A stretch of 64,000 nucleotides of DNA from Nostoc mirabile CHAB5784 (GCF_020829645.1 NZ_JAIVFS010000001.1:62001-126000), one strand, 5' to 3'; counted from the first letter of the stretch, positions 38,899 through 47,308 are shown. Program-made: numbers and translations. The notes: generated by a model not told the origin, from the sequence alone.

Positions 38899-39368
38899 TG
38901 TGTTCCTCTCTTTTTCACAGTTATAGATTTTAACTGCTTATTGCTTACATATTAACATTTTAATAAGAACAGCAAGCCAATTCGCCATCACAAGATTTTG
39001 TATTTTTGCTTACTAAAAATCTCAAGTTTATTGTCGGCTGGATGATGGCACGCTCATCAAATTGCATAATTTTCTCATTCTCATTGACATCCCAGCTTAA
39101 ATGTGCATATTTATCAATAAAAGCAGGGGGCAGGGGGCAAAAGAGAGAATAAAAAATAAAAATTACCTCTTTCCCCTCTGCTCCAAGCTTTGTACCCCTC
39201 TGCCTGTTCCCCCTCTGAATATGGGATGGCTGCAAAAATTTGACTTTTTTTCCAAAATTACTGAGAATTGTTTGCACTTAAGGTATGCTGGTTTTAAGAG
39301 GTTAAACTCCTCAGACTTTCAAAAAGCAGAGAGTTAAATGGCGGTAGTTACTGCAAGTTTGTTGCACT
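38899..39368. other. Divergent intergenic region
   Basis: About 470 bases between dps and the Asr1405-like gene. Open frames on both strands here have no family resemblance. It contains a GCAGGGGGCAGGGGGC run near 39123. Confidence 0.5.
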
Positions 39369-39383
39369 TTGAGGGCAATTCTC

Positions 39384-39641
39384 TTGAAATCGTTTAGTTC
39401 AGAAATAGAAAGCAACCACCTTGTAGAGGTGAATTGGGCAGATCGCTGGCAAGTCTATCAACGCCTAAAGGAGTTAGACATTCCCTGTAGTTGTACGGCT
39501 AACCAGCCATTGAAAGTTGAAATTGGCTCTCCTATGACAGCTGTTCAACTTTGGAGTGTGATACGGCGATTAACAGCCTCCCGTCAAGACCAAATTTGGA
39601 CTCTTGAGTGTTGCTGGAAAAATCGCTACCAACAGTTCTAA
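39384..39641 (+). CDS. Asr1405/Asl0597 family protein
   Basis: About 85 residues. The body EIESNHLVEVNWADRWQVYQ, then LKELDIPCSCTANQPLKV and AVQLWSVIRRLTASRQDQIW, matches the Asr1405/Asl0597 family of heterocystous cyanobacteria (function unknown). No ATG is available. TTG at 39384 has GAGGG about 9 bases upstream and is preferred; TTG at 39369 would add five residues. Confidence 0.82.
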   Translation: MKSFSSEIESNHLVEVNWADRWQVYQRLKELDIPCSCTANQPLKVEIGSPMTAVQLWSVIRRLTASRQDQIWTLECCWKNRYQQF

Positions 39642-39701
39642 TCTTTAGCTGCTGAGAATATCTCGCTTGATAGGTTGTATTAATTAAAAGGAGGTTAAAA
39701 A

Positions 39702-40358
39702 ATGGGTGCATCTCACAGTATGGAAGTATCGCAGTTTTGCCTTGAGGGCAGATTTATAGATTTTGTTATTAAAGATGGCTATAAGCTTAAAGGCTTAATG
39801 CTGGGGACTCATGAGGGTGAGTCTTATATTAAACTCGCTAAACATTTACGGGCTGCTTTTGACTTGCGCTTACCACCAGGGACTTGGCTGCAAGTTGTTG
39901 GTTATAAAGAATACGATATAAAAAAAGACAAAGTTACACTGAAAGCTGAACGTGTGATGGCGGCGCGTTCTGAAATGGCGACAGTTCAAACCATCGCTGC
40001 ACCACAAGAACCCCCATCTATTGATAATGCCAAGGTAAAACCAGCTAAAACTAAAGCCACGATTTTGGTGTGTCAAAAATCTGATTGCATGAAACGCGGT
40101 GGTAAAGCAGTTTGTCAGGCGTTGGAGGCGGCTTTAAGCGATCGCGGTTTAGAAGACCAAGTTACAATCAAGGGCACTGGTTGTATGAAGAATTGTAAAG
40201 CTGGGCCTAACCTAGTTATGCCAGATAAAACGCGCCATAGCCGAATTCAAGCTACACATGTCCCAGCGTTGATGGATAAGCATTTTGGTGACAAGAGTTT
40301 AGAAACGCAGCCTGAAAATTTAAGGGAAGCGGCGATATTTAATGCTAAGTTTTGCTGA
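39702..40358 (+). CDS. Thioredoxin-like (2Fe-2S) ferredoxin domain protein
   Basis: A 218-residue protein. The N-terminal part (about 1-90, MEVSQFCLEGRFIDFVIKDG...KHLRAAFDLRLPPGTWLQVVGYKEY) is a cyanobacteria-specific module. After a Pro/Lys linker the C-terminal domain (about 122-200) has the four cysteines of thioredoxin-like 2Fe-2S ferredoxins: ILVCQKSDCMKRGG and GTGCMKNCKAGPN. The second group has the C-x3-C spacing of that family. It probably transfers electrons; the partner is not evident. AAGGAGG precedes the ATG. Confidence 0.9.
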   Translation: MGASHSMEVSQFCLEGRFIDFVIKDGYKLKGLMLGTHEGESYIKLAKHLRAAFDLRLPPGTWLQVVGYKEYDIKKDKVTLKAERVMAARSEMATVQTIAAPQEPPSIDNAKVKPAKTKATILVCQKSDCMKRGGKAVCQALEAALSDRGLEDQVTIKGTGCMKNCKAGPNLVMPDKTRHSRIQATHVPALMDKHFGDKSLETQPENLREAAIFNAKFC

Positions 40359-40472
40359 AAAAAATAGCGAAATCTTGACATTTTAATGATAAAGCTTCAT
40401 AATATCTTCATCAAGTGTGTTCCATTAATACTCGGCATTGGGCTTTAGTCCAGTATTTGTAAGAGTTTCAAA

Positions 40473-40531
40473 TTAAGCGATCGCCTACGATTTGTCATAA
40501 GAAAGGCAAAGTAGTAGTAGCGATCGCTTAA
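40473..40531. repeat. Inverted repeat with HIP1 cores
   Basis: TTAAGCGATCGC and GCGATCGCTTAA form 12-bp arms around a 35-base loop, downstream of the 2Fe-2S gene. It may serve as a weak terminator. Confidence 0.6.
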
Positions 40532-40575
40532 TATTTGTATGCAATTGGGTTTAGCGATCGCAACTATTGGTAGCA

Positions 40576-40819
40576 CTATCTGTCCTCATGCACCAAGTCA
40601 TCTATAAATGACTCACGTTCATCTTCTGACATACTGTCCCAATTTAAACCACGTTCAGCACACAAGCTCCGTAATTGGTTTTGGGCATACTCCATAGGAG
40701 AATCCCGCTCTTGCTCACTTTCCTTTGCTAGAGCTAATAATACTAATCGTCTACTCTCTGGCGGTAGTTGCAAAACTTAATTCAATTACTTGTTCATCGC
40801 TCAATGTCAGTTTTGGCAT
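40576..40819 (-). pseudogene. Frameshifted small antitoxin-like gene
   Basis: An ATG at 40819 reads MPKLTLSDEQVIELS and then the wrong frame. Removing one A in GAATTAAGTTTTG restores VIELVLQLPPESRRLVLLAL and continues KESEQERDSPMEYAQNQL to LVHEDR, ending at 40576. The combined product is a typical cyanobacterial small antitoxin-type protein of about 80 residues. No toxin gene follows. The 65-residue frame starting at an internal TTG is the leftover. Confidence 0.78.
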
Positions 40820-40926
40820 CGTTAATTACCGGAAAACTGGATTAGTTTTTCTAAACTCTTATTTCAGCGTATCAAGAGATTTGACTAGCGATGCCTACGG
40901 CGGGCTACGCCTACGCCTACACAATG

Positions 40927-40980
40927 TCATGAAACGGGCATAATGTAAAGGCAATTTGAAAATTTAACTTCGTAACTCAC
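40927..40980 (-). pseudogene. Truncated RelE/ParE-type toxin fragment
   Basis: GTG at 40980 overlaps the stop of the broken antitoxin (GTGA). It reads VSYEVKFSNCLYIMPVS and ends after 17 codons. The first residues match the start of the intact toxin at 59492 (MTYQIEFTKG). The rest is replaced by a GCCTACGGCGGGCTACGCC-type repeat. Confidence 0.65.
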
Positions 40981-41381
40981 GCAACATCCTTGTTGATTTC
41001 GTTTTTAATTTCATCCCAAGACACAGTACCATTAATGCGTATATCTTCCCTAGCTTCTTTAATGGCTTTTAAGTCTTCTTCGTCGTTTAGATCATCGATT
41101 CTTTTTAAGAGTGCGTAAATTTCATCTAAGAGGTTGTTTGAAAAGTGGTTGACTGTGATTTTAATCGAATTATTACCCCCCTTAGTCCCCCCTTATAAAG
41201 GGGGGAAACAATAAAATCCGGTTCCCTCCCCAATATATCGGGGAGGGTTAGGGTGGGGTAAAAAAATATTTGATACATCAATCATGACTTTTCAAACATC
41301 CTCTAAAGTACTGTCATAAGCTTGATATAACAGTACGTTGATATCTTTAATTAATTGTTCTCTTTCGTCTGTTGATTTCAT
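40977..41381 (-). pseudogene. Antitoxin gene split by the GAGG miniature element
   Basis: From ATG at 41381: MKSTDEREQLIKDINVLLYQ, AYDSTL, then the element (41130-41303), then DEIYALLKRIDDLNDEEDLK, AIKEAREDIRINGTVSWDEIK, ending NEINKDVA. Removing the element and one TAA/TTA copy gives a continuous frame through AYDSTLDEIYAL. The C-terminal ARxxIxxxxINGTxSWDE pattern matches the intact antitoxin at 59298-59486. With the truncated toxin behind it, this is a dead toxin-antitoxin locus. Confidence 0.85.
41130..41303. mobile_element. Miniature element, GAGG...CCTC family, copy 2
   Basis: 174 bp, ends GAGGTTGTTTGAAAAGT and ACTTTTCAAACATCCTC (reverse orientation), TAA on both sides (41127-41129 and 41304-41306). 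The interior has CCCCCCTTAGTCCCCCC / GGGGAGGGTTAGGG arms. It splits an antitoxin gene. Confidence 0.9.
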
Positions 41382-41483
41382 TTTTGATCGTTCAAGCGTG
41401 GTTTTACTTTTTGTGCTACCTTCTCTAGTTTCGCCTAAAAGCACATTTACTTTCACTATCATTTACTAAAATATTTTGGAATT

Positions 41484-42122
41484 ATGGTTCAAACAATACA
41501 GGCTAAAGAAATTACCCTGCTTGAGTTAGAGAACAGCTTTGGACTGCAATTGGTTGAGGATGACCAATTTTTTAGAGAGTGGCAAGATAACTTACCAGAA
41601 ATAACCAACACGGAAAAACAACAACTCGACCGAGTTAAGGCCAGTTATGCCAATTTACTCAAGTATCCTCCTCTGTTAGAAAACACCGTCAAGATGGTGG
41701 TGCTGTCTCCCTTGCTAGATTTAGCAGACTTTTATTTATCGCCGTTTCATGTCAAATCTGAAAAGTCTGTAGAAGTTACTGCTGATGATGAAGGCGTAAC
41801 GGTCAAAGGACAGATTGATGTTTTAATTTTATTTGAACAGCTAGTAGTAATAGTCATAGAGTCCAAACAAGCAGCTTTTTCTGTAGAAGTTGGTAAAGCA
41901 CAGCTGCTAGCTTATATGCTGGCAATATCTAACACGGATAAACCAATATACGGATTAATTACCAATGGCGGTAGCTTTATTTTCGTGAAGTTGGTTAAAC
42001 AAGATACACCAAAGTATGCCTTGTCTCGCTTATTCTACATCTTCAATCCTGGGAATGAGTTGTATACAGTTTTGCGTGTATTGAAGCGTCTGGGTAAATT
42101 GGCGACAAAAACTAATTCGTAA
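41484..42122 (+). CDS. PD-(D/E)XK nuclease-like protein (restriction endonuclease-like)
   Basis: A 212-residue protein whose middle part has the nuclease-like pattern VKGQIDVLILFEQLVVIVIE then SKQA: an acidic residue in GQIDVLI and an E-x-K pair in IESKQ. YGLITNGGSFIFVKL follows. Similar cyanobacterial proteins are often annotated as restriction endonuclease subunit R-like. No helicase or methyltransferase is adjacent. The last codons (T-N-S-stop) overlap a heptamer repeat array, so the natural C-terminus may have been replaced. It converges on the STAND-TPR gene. Confidence 0.7.
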   Translation: MVQTIQAKEITLLELENSFGLQLVEDDQFFREWQDNLPEITNTEKQQLDRVKASYANLLKYPPLLENTVKMVVLSPLLDLADFYLSPFHVKSEKSVEVTADDEGVTVKGQIDVLILFEQLVVIVIESKQAAFSVEVGKAQLLAYMLAISNTDKPIYGLITNGGSFIFVKLVKQDTPKYALSRLFYIFNPGNELYTVLRVLKRLGKLATKTNS

Positions 42123-42146
42123 TTCGTAATTCGTAATTCGTAATTA
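42112..42146. repeat. Heptamer short tandem repeat (AATTCGT)
   Basis: About five copies. The first two supply the last sense codons and the TAA stop of the preceding gene. Confidence 0.92.
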
Positions 42147-42158
42147 TTGGTGGAACAA

Positions 42159-42326
42159 TAGGGCTATTTCGTTCTAGACATAAACCGCCCAGAACTAAAG
42201 TTCCGGGCTAATAGCTCAAGTCCACTAAAGTGGACTAAAAGCCTTTATTAGTCGTCTAAAGACGACTTTTACTATTAGCCTCAGAATTTATTCTGAGGTG
42301 GGCTAGATGAGAATGAAATAGCCCTG
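42159..42326. mobile_element. Miniature multi-hairpin element
   Basis: About 168 bp with ends GGGCTATTTCGTTCT and (reverse) GGGCTATTTCATTCT. GGTGGAACAA occurs on both sides (42149-42158 and 42327-42336) as a possible target duplication. Inside are three hairpins: AGTCCACT/AGTGGACT, AGTCGTCT/AGACGACT and CCTCAGAA/TTCTGAGG. Related hairpins are at 56121-56213. Confidence 0.75.
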
Positions 42327-42401
42327 GGTGGAACAACATACCAAAACCTGCGATTTGGTGGTCTGAAATTAGTTTGGGTCTAGATCCTCAAGTAATTCAA
42401 T

Positions 42402-42418
42402 TACGAATTACGAATTAT
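42402..42418. repeat. Heptamer short tandem repeat (AATTACG)
   Basis: Two to three copies immediately after the stop codon of the STAND-TPR gene. Confidence 0.8.
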
Positions 42419-42419
42419 T

Positions 42420-45209
42420 TTAAACAACGTCAGTTAGAGAAGACTGCAACAACTGTCGCATAGATGTAGCCTGCACATGGTTAGGGAACACGGTTAAAAA
42501 ATCATTTAGGTCTTGGATAGCTGCATGGATACGCTCTAAGGAAGCACCTTGAGATAAAACATAGCGATATAACTGCTCTGCTGGTTGAGTATATTGAGCA
42601 GCTAAATAGTAAAGGGCTAAGTTAAAGGCATTATTCCAGTTTTTGGGATCTTTTTCGTAATGCTGTTTAGCAAGCTTGATGGCAAGTGCTAAGTCAGCCT
42701 GTGCTTTATCTGGTTGGTTAAGGGCTTGGTAGGCTAAAGCGCGATCGTACAAATAGCAATCATCGTTAGATTTTAAATTGATAGCATGGCTGAAATCTGC
42801 AAGAGCTTCGTTGTACCCCTGAAGTACTAGGTAAATAGAACCCCGCTTAAACAATGACCAGTCGTCTTTGGGGTCAAGTTCAATAGCACGGTTTAAGTCT
42901 TGCAATGCTTCACTATAGCGCTGCATTTGGCGGTAAGTATCACCGCGACGTGCCAGTACCCATTGGTAATTTGGGTTAAGTACAATAGCGCGGTCTAAAT
43001 CTTGCGGTGTTTCATGGTAGCGCTGCATTCGTCGGTAAATAAGACCCCTAAATCCCGTGGCTGGTATCAATTGGAAATTGGTGTCAAGTTCAATGGCACG
43101 GTTAAAGTCTTGCAGTGCCTCATTATAACGTTGCATATAGCGGTAAGTATCACCTCTACTGGCGATCGCCCATTGATAATTCGGGTCAAGTTTAATGGCG
43201 CGGTTTAAGTCTTGGAGTGATTCAAGATAACGCTGCATATAGCAGTAAGTGACACCTCGATGTGCCAGTGTCCATTGGTCATTGGGGTCAAGTTCAATAG
43301 CCCGGTTACAGTCTTGCAATGCTTCATCATAACGGTACATCCGACGGTAAGTAATACCCCGATTGGCGATCGCCCATTGATAATTCGGGTCAAGCTCAAT
43401 AACACGGCTAAAGTCTAGTAGTGCTTCGGGGTAGCGCTGCATTTGGCAGTAAGTCATCCCTCGAACTGTTAAATACTCAACTTCTTCAGGCGCTAACTTG
43501 ATAGCCTCGGTTAAATCTTCCAGAGCTTTTGAGTATTGATTAGATTGGGAGTAAATATAACTACGCCAATCTAAAGCTACTGCACGCCACTTGGCCTCAA
43601 GATTAGCATCGCTCAAAAAAGTTGTAAGCATTTGGGCCGGAACTTCATAGCGTTTTTCTTCATAAGCTTTTAACCCACTAGCTAATTGCTCACCCCAACG
43701 CTGAACTTCAGCAGAATCCGCATCTTTACCAGCCTGAAGCATCGTTTCTGCATATTGTTGGGCAAATTTGCGTTTATTTTTGAGTGCAGCAAGAAATTCA
43801 TTGAGAGATACAGATAAATTCCTTTGCGGTGACTGACATAAGTTGTGGTACAACACATTTAAAGTGTGACTTTGCCAGCTAGGATCGCGCTGTTTATTCT
43901 CTTCGTCCAATTGCAGATCGTTCCGCAGGCTGTCATAATATTCTGCTAACTTACCATGTATGTCAGCCCAACCTTGCGGCGATGAAAGGCGCTTGTGGCG
44001 TAACATTTGGGTTTTAACAACATCATGATAAGCCCAACCGTCGGTACGTTCATTGACAAAGGATGTTTCTTTTAGCCAAGTAAATAACTCATCAGCTTCT
44101 TCTTCTCCTCTCAACTTAGCTATAACATCTCGATTCAAACACCGAGGAATGGCAGCTTCGAGAGCAACTTGTCGCCGCTTGGGGTGATCAACCCATTTTA
44201 AAAAGCGTTCTACAGCACTGCTGCTAGGCTCAATTACTTGGTTAGGGTCATTGGGATGAGCATCTGCTAGCATTCCCACTAGCAGGGGTAAATTTCCAGA
44301 AAGGCGTAAAATCACTTCAATAATGCGATTGTCTGTAATGCCTTTGCGAGTTAGATATTGTTGGGCTTCTTCTTCTGTAAAGGGTTCTAGAGGGAAACGA
44401 ACAATTAACCCCTCGTAAGGTGTCCAATGATTTTTATCTAATTCATGCCGACCGGCGATCGCTATCAATATATTGAGAGATACTTCACCGTGGCGACCCT
44501 CCAAAATTTCTCGTAGCCAGTTATCTAGGAATTCCCCAGTGCGTTCATAAGTATCAAAGAACAAAACAACAGGAATTTTCTCAGCAATTTTAAAAATATC
44601 TTGCAAAAATAGCGGGGTCAGGATTTCTACAGGTTCTTGAACTAAGCGCACTTCGTCTTTATTTGTTATTTTCTTTGCAACATAAGATGCCCATTCTCCG
44701 GCTTGGGTAGCCAAAGCATCCTCATCTACAAAGTCAAAGACAGCACCGCCAACGGGAACTTGACGCGCCAGACGCACACCAGTTTTAACTACAGTTTTGC
44801 CTACAAAAGCTGAAAAGCCTTGAGGAGCTTCTGGATCAGTTTCTAATTCTTGGCGTTTTTGACGGTAAACTTTGTAGCGTTCTGTAAACTGCGTTAGTTT
44901 GTGACCTTGCCGTTCCAACTCTTCAGCTAAACGACCCATGACTTCTGGTATAGTTTTTTCAGCTTCATCGATGTAAGCCGAGATAATTTTTGCTTCGTCA
45001 GCAATTTTGCGAAACTGTCGTAGCAGGGTACTTTTACCAACTCCGCCTTGACCCCAAACGTTATACAGAAAACGACGGCGATCGTCTTCTGGGGGTAATG
45101 TTAGATTTTGGCGGAATTGGTTTACCTGGTCTTCACGACCCACAAAACCTGATTGCTGGCGCTGCTTAAGAATATCTTGTAGACTCTTGGGCTTGTTTTG
45201 CGGGTTCAT
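42420..45209 (-). CDS. STAND-type ATPase with C-terminal TPR repeats
   Basis: A 929-residue protein from the ATG at 45209 (MNPQNKPKSLQDILKQRQQ). A short N-terminus leads to an NTPase: GFVGRE, Walker A VWGQGGVGKST (residues 51-61) and Walker B VVLFFDTYER. GNLPLLVGMLAD and a winged-helix-like region with IPRCLNRDVI follow. From about residue 560 come at least eight TPR units, several nearly identical, with the pattern ANRGITYRRMYRYDEALQDC. The layout is that of NLR-like STAND sensors. There is no fused effector domain, so a separate effector would be needed; a regulatory or defence role is inference. Confidence 0.88.
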   Translation of the reverse strand: MNPQNKPKSLQDILKQRQQSGFVGREDQVNQFRQNLTLPPEDDRRRFLYNVWGQGGVGKSTLLRQFRKIADEAKIISAYIDEAEKTIPEVMGRLAEELERQGHKLTQFTERYKVYRQKRQELETDPEAPQGFSAFVGKTVVKTGVRLARQVPVGGAVFDFVDEDALATQAGEWASYVAKKITNKDEVRLVQEPVEILTPLFLQDIFKIAEKIPVVLFFDTYERTGEFLDNWLREILEGRHGEVSLNILIAIAGRHELDKNHWTPYEGLIVRFPLEPFTEEEAQQYLTRKGITDNRIIEVILRLSGNLPLLVGMLADAHPNDPNQVIEPSSSAVERFLKWVDHPKRRQVALEAAIPRCLNRDVIAKLRGEEEADELFTWLKETSFVNERTDGWAYHDVVKTQMLRHKRLSSPQGWADIHGKLAEYYDSLRNDLQLDEENKQRDPSWQSHTLNVLYHNLCQSPQRNLSVSLNEFLAALKNKRKFAQQYAETMLQAGKDADSAEVQRWGEQLASGLKAYEEKRYEVPAQMLTTFLSDANLEAKWRAVALDWRSYIYSQSNQYSKALEDLTEAIKLAPEEVEYLTVRGMTYCQMQRYPEALLDFSRVIELDPNYQWAIANRGITYRRMYRYDEALQDCNRAIELDPNDQWTLAHRGVTYCYMQRYLESLQDLNRAIKLDPNYQWAIASRGDTYRYMQRYNEALQDFNRAIELDTNFQLIPATGFRGLIYRRMQRYHETPQDLDRAIVLNPNYQWVLARRGDTYRQMQRYSEALQDLNRAIELDPKDDWSLFKRGSIYLVLQGYNEALADFSHAINLKSNDDCYLYDRALAYQALNQPDKAQADLALAIKLAKQHYEKDPKNWNNAFNLALYYLAAQYTQPAEQLYRYVLSQGASLERIHAAIQDLNDFLTVFPNHVQATSMRQLLQSSLTDVV

Positions 45210-45329
45210 GACCAGATTCAATTTTGAGATGCTTAATGTTTACAGGATAACTACTAAATATACAAGGTGTATTTCGGAATTTATCAAACTTTTTCTAGGT
45301 AAGTAGTCAGACAGAATTAATTACACAAT

Positions 45330-45468
45330 GTCATTGCGAATGGAGCGTTCGCGGAGCGTCTCGCAAAGAAGCGTAATGAAGCAATCGCAAGGATTGGGAT
45401 TGCTTCACTTCGTACCCTTCTCTACGAGAGGCTGCGCCAACGGGAACGCCAGGGGCGAACGCAATGAC
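45330..45468. mobile_element. Miniature repeat element with GTCATTGCG ends
   Basis: 139 bp bounded by GTCATTGCG and CGCAATGAC. It contains GGAGCGTTCGCGGAGCGTCTC and other palindromic parts. It lies upstream of the STAND gene and carries no open frame. Confidence 0.75.
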
Positions 45469-45524
45469 TGTAAATATTTTTGTTCAGCTACTTAATTTTT
45501 ATGCGTAACCTTGATTTAATTTCA

Positions 45525-45756
45525 ATGTTGACCTTCTGAGGCTCAATGTTGACCTTCTGAGGCTCGACGTTGACCTTCTGAGGCTCGACGTTGACCTTCT
45601 GAGGCTCAATGTTGACCTTCTGAGGCTCGATGTTGACCTTCTGAGGCTCAATGTTGACCTTCTGAGGCTCAATGTTGACCTTCTGAGGCTCAATGTTGAC
45701 CTTCTGAGGCTCGATGTTGACCTTCTGAGGCTCGATGTTGACCTTCTGAGGCTCAA
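45525..45756. repeat. 21-bp tandem repeat array downstream of A2
   Basis: Eleven units, nearly identical. The constant part is GTTGACCTTCTGAGGCTC (18 bases) and the three remaining bases read AAT, GAC or GAT. Unit starts fall at 45526 and every 21 bases to 45736. There are no spacers. The long minus-strand frame reading SLRRSTSSLRRST follows from the period and has no ATG. Confidence 0.95.
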
Positions 45757-45923
45757 AAATGCCCTAGCGACTAGAAGTCGCGGCTACACAGACAAAACCC
45801 GCCTTCGCGGGTTTCAAAAATCTTTGAATTGTAAGACGCGAAAAGGGCATAACAATGTTATGCCCCTACAAATGACCTGTATTTTAGCAAGTTGACAACT
45901 CGTATAATTGCCTATTTCAAGGT
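45757..45923. other. Spacer with two hairpins between A2 and its array
   Basis: AACCCGC/GCGGGTT (45796-45815) and GGGCATAACA/TGTTATGCCC (45847-45868). The latter, followed by TTTTCG on the minus strand, could end the A2 transcript before the array. Confidence 0.65.
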
Positions 45924-46397
45924 TTAGCTAACTGGGACTTCAGATTGCTTTTTCTTAGAACGGCGGTTAAACCTGCGTCCCATCTCATCAATTACTGCAT
46001 CCAAACCTGCGACATCACCGCTAGCTTTGGCATAGCTATAAACAGCTAATGCTGCTGCATACGCTTCACTAGCAGCAGCTATACAGGTATCATCCACCAA
46101 TTCTTGCAGTTGCGTTAGAGACAATAGCACCGGATATAAGTCCTCATATATTTCCAAGTCCCGGCGCATCTCTTCTAAATCAAAGTAACGAGGCAAAAAG
46201 TTAGGGTTTTGTGTGGCCACTTCTAAGGCTTTGCTAACAAAAGCCCGACTTTTATCTCCCATCTTCAGCATCGTTCGCCGGTCTTCAGGGGTTAAATCTA
46301 CCAAAAACGGTAACTTTTCTCTAATTGTAGCGATCGCTTGCATGACTGCTTCTTTGTCTGCTGGGGCTAGGCTGGCACTGATGCGATTTTCTGGCAT
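45924..46397 (-). CDS. Conserved hypothetical protein A2, paralogue of 17131-17598
   Basis: A 157-residue helical protein starting MPENRISASLAPADKEAVMQ. It shares with A1 the blocks IREKLPFL, MGDKSRAFVSKALE, TQNP.FLPR.FDL, LLSLTQLQELVDDT and SEAYAA, with a basic tail (GRRFNRRSKKKQ). No named family is recognised. Good AAAGGAG ribosome site. Upstream bases match those of A1, and an array of 21-bp repeats lies about 170 bases downstream, as at A1. The two loci are therefore units made of leader, gene and repeat array. It lies next to phnE but is separated from it by about 100 bases of non-coding sequence on the same strand. Confidence 0.85.
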   Translation of the reverse strand: MPENRISASLAPADKEAVMQAIATIREKLPFLVDLTPEDRRTMLKMGDKSRAFVSKALEVATQNPNFLPRYFDLEEMRRDLEIYEDLYPVLLSLTQLQELVDDTCIAAASEAYAAALAVYSYAKASGDVAGLDAVIDEMGRRFNRRSKKKQSEVPVS

Positions 46398-46444
46398 TTT
46401 TAATACTCCTTTAGGGTACTTTATTTCAGTATTCCCAAAGTTGT
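46398..46444 (-). promoter_or_regulatory. Conserved 5' element with inverted repeat before A2
   Basis: Read on the minus strand: ACTTTGGGAATACTGAAAT, then AAAGTACCCT, AAAGGAG and the ATG. It corresponds closely to 17086-17130. GGGAATACT and AAGTACCC form an imperfect inverted repeat. Confidence 0.6.
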
Positions 46445-46499
46445 AGAGGCAATTGCATTAGTTTTCAAGACAGGCTAACGCCAAGACACCAAGAATTTG

Positions 46500-47294
46500 T
46501 TACATCGAATCGAGCCGATGACGTAATTGGCTACTAAAAGCATCAATTACTGTGACGACTACCAAAAGCACTAACATCATGGTTGTTGCTTTGGTGTACT
46601 CGAACCCGTCGATGTAACTTTTTAATTGAAAGCCAATACCACCTGCACCAACTACACCCAAGACAGAAGCAGCACGGATGTTGTACTCAAACATCCAAAA
46701 GGTGTAACCTAATCCCAGTGGTAGCACTTGAGGGAGAATGCCGTATTGAGCAATCTGTAGCTTGGAAGCTCCGATAACTTGCAAGGATTCAAGAGAACGC
46801 GGATCAACCGCTTCAATTGCCTGTTGATAAAATTTGGCAAGGTAGCCGATGGTATAGATTCCCAAAGCTAAAGTTCCTGCTGGTGCGCCTAAGCCAGTGG
46901 CGGCAACAAAAATTAGCCCCAGAATAATTGAGGGGACAGAACGTACAGTATTTTGCAGCAAATTAGCTAGCGATCGCAACCACCCAGGCGCAATGTTGCT
47001 GGCGCTAGCTATAGCAATCGGTACAGAAAGAATTGCTCCAATGGTAGTTCCCCATAAAGACATCTGTACAGTTTCAATTAGTGCCTTAACTGCAATATCT
47101 AAAACTTTCCAATCGGGAGGAAATAACCGGGTAATAAAATCGGTGATATATGGCCAGCTAGAACGTAGCAGTTCAAAATCGAGTTTGAGTCCTCGCAAAG
47201 CCCAACCATAAACTACTACGACAATTAATAAGATGAGTAGAGAACTCAGCCAAGGGTAGAAACGTAAGCGTTTTAACTTAAAAAAGGAACTCAT
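46500..47294 (-). CDS. phnE: Phosphonate-type ABC transporter permease PhnE
   Basis: A 264-residue inner membrane permease with about six transmembrane helices. It has the EAA-like loop EAVDPRSLESLQVIGASKLQ and SVPSIILGLIFVAATGLGAP. It forms the channel of the PhnCDE uptake system for phosphonate, phosphite or a related oxyanion; the true substrate cannot be told from sequence. It is the last gene of the leftward phnD-phnC-phnE set, about 60 bases after phnC with an AATTCGT repeat between. Confidence 0.93.
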   Translation of the reverse strand: MSSFFKLKRLRFYPWLSSLLILLIVVVVYGWALRGLKLDFELLRSSWPYITDFITRLFPPDWKVLDIAVKALIETVQMSLWGTTIGAILSVPIAIASASNIAPGWLRSLANLLQNTVRSVPSIILGLIFVAATGLGAPAGTLALGIYTIGYLAKFYQQAIEAVDPRSLESLQVIGASKLQIAQYGILPQVLPLGLGYTFWMFEYNIRAASVLGVVGAGGIGFQLKSYIDGFEYTKATTMMLVLLVVVTVIDAFSSQLRHRLDSM

Positions 47295-47308
47295 AGTGTA
47301 TTAAAATA

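Noticed and set aside
45499..45756. Open frame of SLRRSTS repeats on the minus strand
   Set aside because: It arises because the 21-bp unit is a multiple of three; it starts at TTG, has no ribosome site and its composition follows the repeat.
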